Source: Holophagaceae bacterium
GTDB lineage: Bacteria; Acidobacteriota; Holophagae; Holophagales; Holophagaceae
Reading direction: 5' to 3'
DNA length: 32,949 nt
Assembly: GCA_027451045.1 (NCBI GenBank)
Contig: DAIDKC010000009.1
Location: 1-32,949 of the forward strand
A model generated the notes under the pieces. It made no database searches. It was not told where the DNA came from and saw only the letters and a list, made by a program, of their open reading frames with translations. The position numbers were made by a program, and so were the translations under genes. Of this stretch, positions 30,552 to 32,949 are shown in pieces; position 1 is the stretch's first letter, and each line of letters begins with the position of its first letter.

Positions 30552-32228
30552 ATGAGCGACCAGGCGGCCTTCCTAGAGGCCCGGGATTTCCTGATGCACC
30601 ACCGGGGCGACCTGGAGGGCGCCCGCCAGGGCTTCCGCTGGCCTCGCCTCGAGACCTTCAACTGGGCGCTGGACTACTTCGACGCCTATGCCAGGGGGAA
30701 CGAGCGGCCGGCGCTCTGGATCGTCGAGGAGGACGGCTCGGAGCACCGGATCAGCTTCCGGGAGATGAGCCGCCGCAGCAGCCAGGTGGCCCAGGCCCTG
30801 CGCGATCTGGGCGTCAGGCGGGGCGACGGGGTGCTGCTCATGCTCGACAATGTGCAGCCCCTCTGGGAGACCATGCTGGGGTGCATGAAGGTCGGTGCGG
30901 TGCTCGTGCCCTCCACCCTCCTCCTGTCCCAGGCCGATCTCCAGGACCGCATCGAGCGGGGGAACATCCGCCATCTGGTGGTGGATGCCGCGCAGACCGC
31001 CAAGTTCGAGGGACTGGATCCGTCCATGACCCGGATCGCCGTCGGAGCCCCCGTCCCCGGGTGGATCCCCTTCGAGCGCCTCCACGCAGGGGATGGATCC
31101 TTCGCCCCGGATGCGCCGACCCCCGCCAGCGATCCCATGCTCCTCTACTTCACGTCGGGCACCACGGCCAAGCCGAAGCTGGTGCTGCACACCCACCAGA
31201 GCTACCCCGTCGGGCACCTCTCCACCATGTTCTGGATCGGCCTGCGGGAGGGGGATGTCCACTGGAACATCAGCAGCCCCGGGTGGGCCAAGCACGCCTG
31301 GAGCAGCTTCTTCGCCCCCTGGAACGCGGGGGCCTGCATCTTCGTGTACCGGACCGCCCGCTTCAGCGCATCGGCCGCCTTGAAGGTCATCGCGGAGAAG
31401 GGCGTCACCACCCTCTGTGCCCCGCCCACGGTCTGGCGGCTGCTCATCCAGGAGGACCTGGCCGCCTATCCAGTCAAGCTGCGCGAACTGGTGGGAGCCG
31501 GCGAGCCCCTGAACCCGGAAGTCATCCTCCAGGTGGAGAGGGCGTGGGGCCTGACCATTCGGGACGGCTACGGCCAGACGGAAACCACGGCCCAGGTCGG
31601 GAATGCCCCGGGCCGGAAGGTGAAGGCCGGCTCCATGGGGCATCCCCTCCCCGGCTACGACGTGGTGCTGCTGGACGCCGATGGCCACGAGGCCCAGGAA
31701 GGGGAGATCGCCCTCAGGCTGGATCCCAGGCCCATGGGCCTCATGCAGGGCTACAAGGACGATCCGGCCCGGATGCAGAAGGCCCTGGCCGAGGGCTACT
31801 ACCGCACGGGCGACGTGGCCACCCGCGACGGGGAAGGCTACCTCTTCTTCGTGGGCCGCGCCGACGACGTCTTCAAGAGTTCCGACTACCGCATCAGCCC
31901 CTTCGAGCTCGAGTCCTTCCTCATCGAGCACGAGGCCGTGGCCGAAGCGGCCGTGGTGCCCAGCCCCGATCCCGTGAAGCTGGCGGTACCCAAGGCCTAC
32001 ATCATCCTGCGCTCCGGCTTCGAACCCAGCCGGGACACGGCCCTGTCGCTCTTCCGGTTCATCCGGGAGCGCCTCTCCCCCTACAAGCGCATCCGTATCC
32101 TGGAGTTCAGCGACCTGCCCAAGACCATCTCGGGCAAGATCCGCCGCGTGGAGCTGCGCAAGCGGGCCGCCGAGGCAGGCGCCTCCGGCGGCGAATTCAG
32201 GGAGGAGCAGTTCCCTGAACTGAAGTAG
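30552..32228 (+). CDS. Medium-chain-type (MACS-like) acyl-CoA synthetase
   Basis: The 558-residue AMP-forming ligase begins at ATG 30552 with GGAGG five bases upstream; the in-frame ATG at 30429 lies before the promoter-like region. FNWALDYFDAYARGNERPALWIVEEDG near the start is typical of the medium-chain (MACS) branch. Core motifs are YFTSGTTAKPK (P-loop), DGYGQTETT, YYRTGDVATRDGEGY, and SGKIRRVELR with catalytic Lys529. It would turn a medium-chain, branched or aromatic acid into its CoA ester. A DmdC-like acyl-CoA dehydrogenase gene follows after 95 bases, suggesting activation then oxidation of the same acid. It is divergent from the porin/short-chain synthetase cluster. Its LPKTISGK also resembles the Pat recognition motif, so it may be a second acetylation target. 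Confidence 0.9.
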   Translation: MSDQAAFLEARDFLMHHRGDLEGARQGFRWPRLETFNWALDYFDAYARGNERPALWIVEEDGSEHRISFREMSRRSSQVAQALRDLGVRRGDGVLLMLDNVQPLWETMLGCMKVGAVLVPSTLLLSQADLQDRIERGNIRHLVVDAAQTAKFEGLDPSMTRIAVGAPVPGWIPFERLHAGDGSFAPDAPTPASDPMLLYFTSGTTAKPKLVLHTHQSYPVGHLSTMFWIGLREGDVHWNISSPGWAKHAWSSFFAPWNAGACIFVYRTARFSASAALKVIAEKGVTTLCAPPTVWRLLIQEDLAAYPVKLRELVGAGEPLNPEVILQVERAWGLTIRDGYGQTETTAQVGNAPGRKVKAGSMGHPLPGYDVVLLDADGHEAQEGEIALRLDPRPMGLMQGYKDDPARMQKALAEGYYRTGDVATRDGEGYLFFVGRADDVFKSSDYRISPFELESFLIEHEAVAEAAVVPSPDPVKLAVPKAYIILRSGFEPSRDTALSLFRFIRERLSPYKRIRILEFSDLPKTISGKIRRVELRKRAAEAGASGGEFREEQFPELK

Positions 32229-32323
32229 GCACCCCGACCACGCAACCTACCCGAGGACAGCTCTTGGAGCGGCACCCCTGCCTGCCGAGAATGGGGTCAG
32301 CCGAGCCTTTCCCTGGAGGAGCC

Positions 32324-32949
32324 ATGAAGTATCTCGATGACGCCCGCGATATCAAGTTCAACCTCTTCGAGTGGCTGGATCTCGACACGGTCCTCGCCGC
32401 CGAGCCCTTCCGGGAGTTCGACCGGGAGCAGCTCGGCATGGTGCTGGACGAGGCCCTGAAGGTCTGCCGGGGGAGCCTGGCCGCCTGCAACGAGGCCGGG
32501 GATCGCCTGGGCGCCCGCTTCGAGAACGGCCGCGTATCCCTGCCGGAAGGGTTCGCCACGGCCTTCCGGGACCTGGCGGAGGGTGGCTGGATCGGGCCCA
32601 CCATGAACCCCGAGTACGGCGGCATGGGCCTGCCCGAGGCCGTGGGGACCGGCATCAGCGAGTTCATGATGGGCGCCAACGTGGCCCTGGGCCTCCAGGT
32701 CCTCCTCAGCCGGGGCGCGGCGCACCTCATCGAGACCTTCGGCAGCGAAACCCTCAAGCGCACCTACTGCGAGAAGATGTACACCGGTGCCTGGACGGGG
32801 ACCATGTGCCTCACCGAACCCGGCGCGGGCAGCGACGTCGGCGCCTTGAGGACATCGGCCAAACGTCTTCCCGATGGAAAATACCTGATCACCGGGACCA
32901 AGTGCTTCATTTCCGCGGGCGATCATGATCTGACCCCGAACATCATTCA
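32324..32949 (+). CDS. Acyl-CoA dehydrogenase, DmdC-like, partial (3' end outside window)
   Basis: The frame is open from ATG 32324, preceded by GGAGGAG, to the window edge (208 residues seen). The N-terminus (DARDIKFNLFEWLDL) is the extra segment found in the long, roughly 600-residue acyl-CoA dehydrogenases related to DmdC. The N-terminal and middle domains follow: PEYGGMGLPEAVG, LQVLLSRGAAHLIETFG, and the FAD/substrate motif TMCLTEPGAGSDVGAL with YLITGTKCFISAGDH. The catalytic Glu would lie beyond the edge. Family members oxidise medium-chain or methylmercaptopropionyl-CoA thioesters and pass electrons to ETF. It probably works with the acyl-CoA synthetase encoded just upstream. Confidence 0.92.
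   Translation, partial: MKYLDDARDIKFNLFEWLDLDTVLAAEPFREFDREQLGMVLDEALKVCRGSLAACNEAGDRLGARFENGRVSLPEGFATAFRDLAEGGWIGPTMNPEYGGMGLPEAVGTGISEFMMGANVALGLQVLLSRGAAHLIETFGSETLKRTYCEKMYTGAWTGTMCLTEPGAGSDVGALRTSAKRLPDGKYLITGTKCFISAGDHDLTPNII

Noticed and set aside
32229-32323. Terminator or small RNA between the MACS-like ligase and the acyl-CoA dehydrogenase gene
   Set aside because: Only a short direct repeat GGCACCCC is present. No stable hairpin with a T-run was found.

Overview
The window is GC-rich, gene-dense bacterial chromosome with no mobile elements, rRNA, tRNA or CRISPR arrays that I can see. It encodes a Gram-negative envelope (LpxA, two outer-membrane porins, a Spy-like periplasmic protein, a possible lipoprotein), a menaquinone enzyme of the futalosine route (MqnA), and several acyl-CoA enzymes. 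Gene content and protein style suggest an Acidobacteriota member of the Holophagaceae (Geothrix/Holophaga type). That assignment is inference from recognition, not from a marker gene.

Layout. 1-1165 (-): N-terminal part of an exported protein cut by the window edge. 1233-3052 (+): a SanA/YdcF-like membrane protein overlapping a thiolase whose second catalytic Cys position is Gly. 3049-5679 (-): a three-part PlsC / carrier-like / AMP-ligase protein. 5808-7236 (+): a LolD/MacB-type ABC ATPase without a visible permease, then a beta-carbonic anhydrase. 7246-11167 (-): a tight run of GAF-HD-GYP, fabZ, lpxA and era. 11244-12407 (+): a TrmA/RlmD-type RNA uracil methyltransferase. 12414-13428 (-): an Ogt repair protein preceded by a paralogue lacking the acceptor Cys. 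13476-14285 (+): mqnA. 14287-16633 (-): a Spy-like protein followed by a LytS-type kinase and a LytTR regulator. 16825-18132 (+): Xaa-Pro dipeptidase. 18156-19421 (-): a POT-like MFS transporter. 19564-21416 (+): bacteriohemerythrin and a porin.

The most coherent system is the minus-strand cluster 30350-21546. It reads, in order of transcription: porin, metallo-beta-lactamase-fold hydrolase, a Cys-rich DUF6125-like protein, an AMP-forming short-chain acyl-CoA synthetase with the acetylatable-Lys motif, a GNAT fused to a degenerate NDP-forming synthetase (Pat/PatA type), an AcuB-like CBS-ACT protein and an AcuC-like deacetylase. This looks like an acid-activation enzyme encoded together with its own acetylation-off, deacetylation-on and ligand-sensing parts. 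A consensus-like -35 box overlapping a perfect 12-bp palindrome sits upstream. Divergent from it, 30552 to the window end (+), are a medium-chain-type acyl-CoA synthetase and the start of a DmdC-like acyl-CoA dehydrogenase, so the right third of the window is devoted to organic-acid activation and oxidation.

Expression signals. Most genes have clear GGAG-type ribosome binding sites. mqnA and the carbonic anhydrase gene instead have a TAGACT box exactly six bases before ATG and no ribosome binding site, which suggests leaderless transcripts. Genes are very closely packed. Several start/stop overlaps are ATGA or GTGA, and one convergent pair shares a CTAG tetranucleotide as both stop codons.
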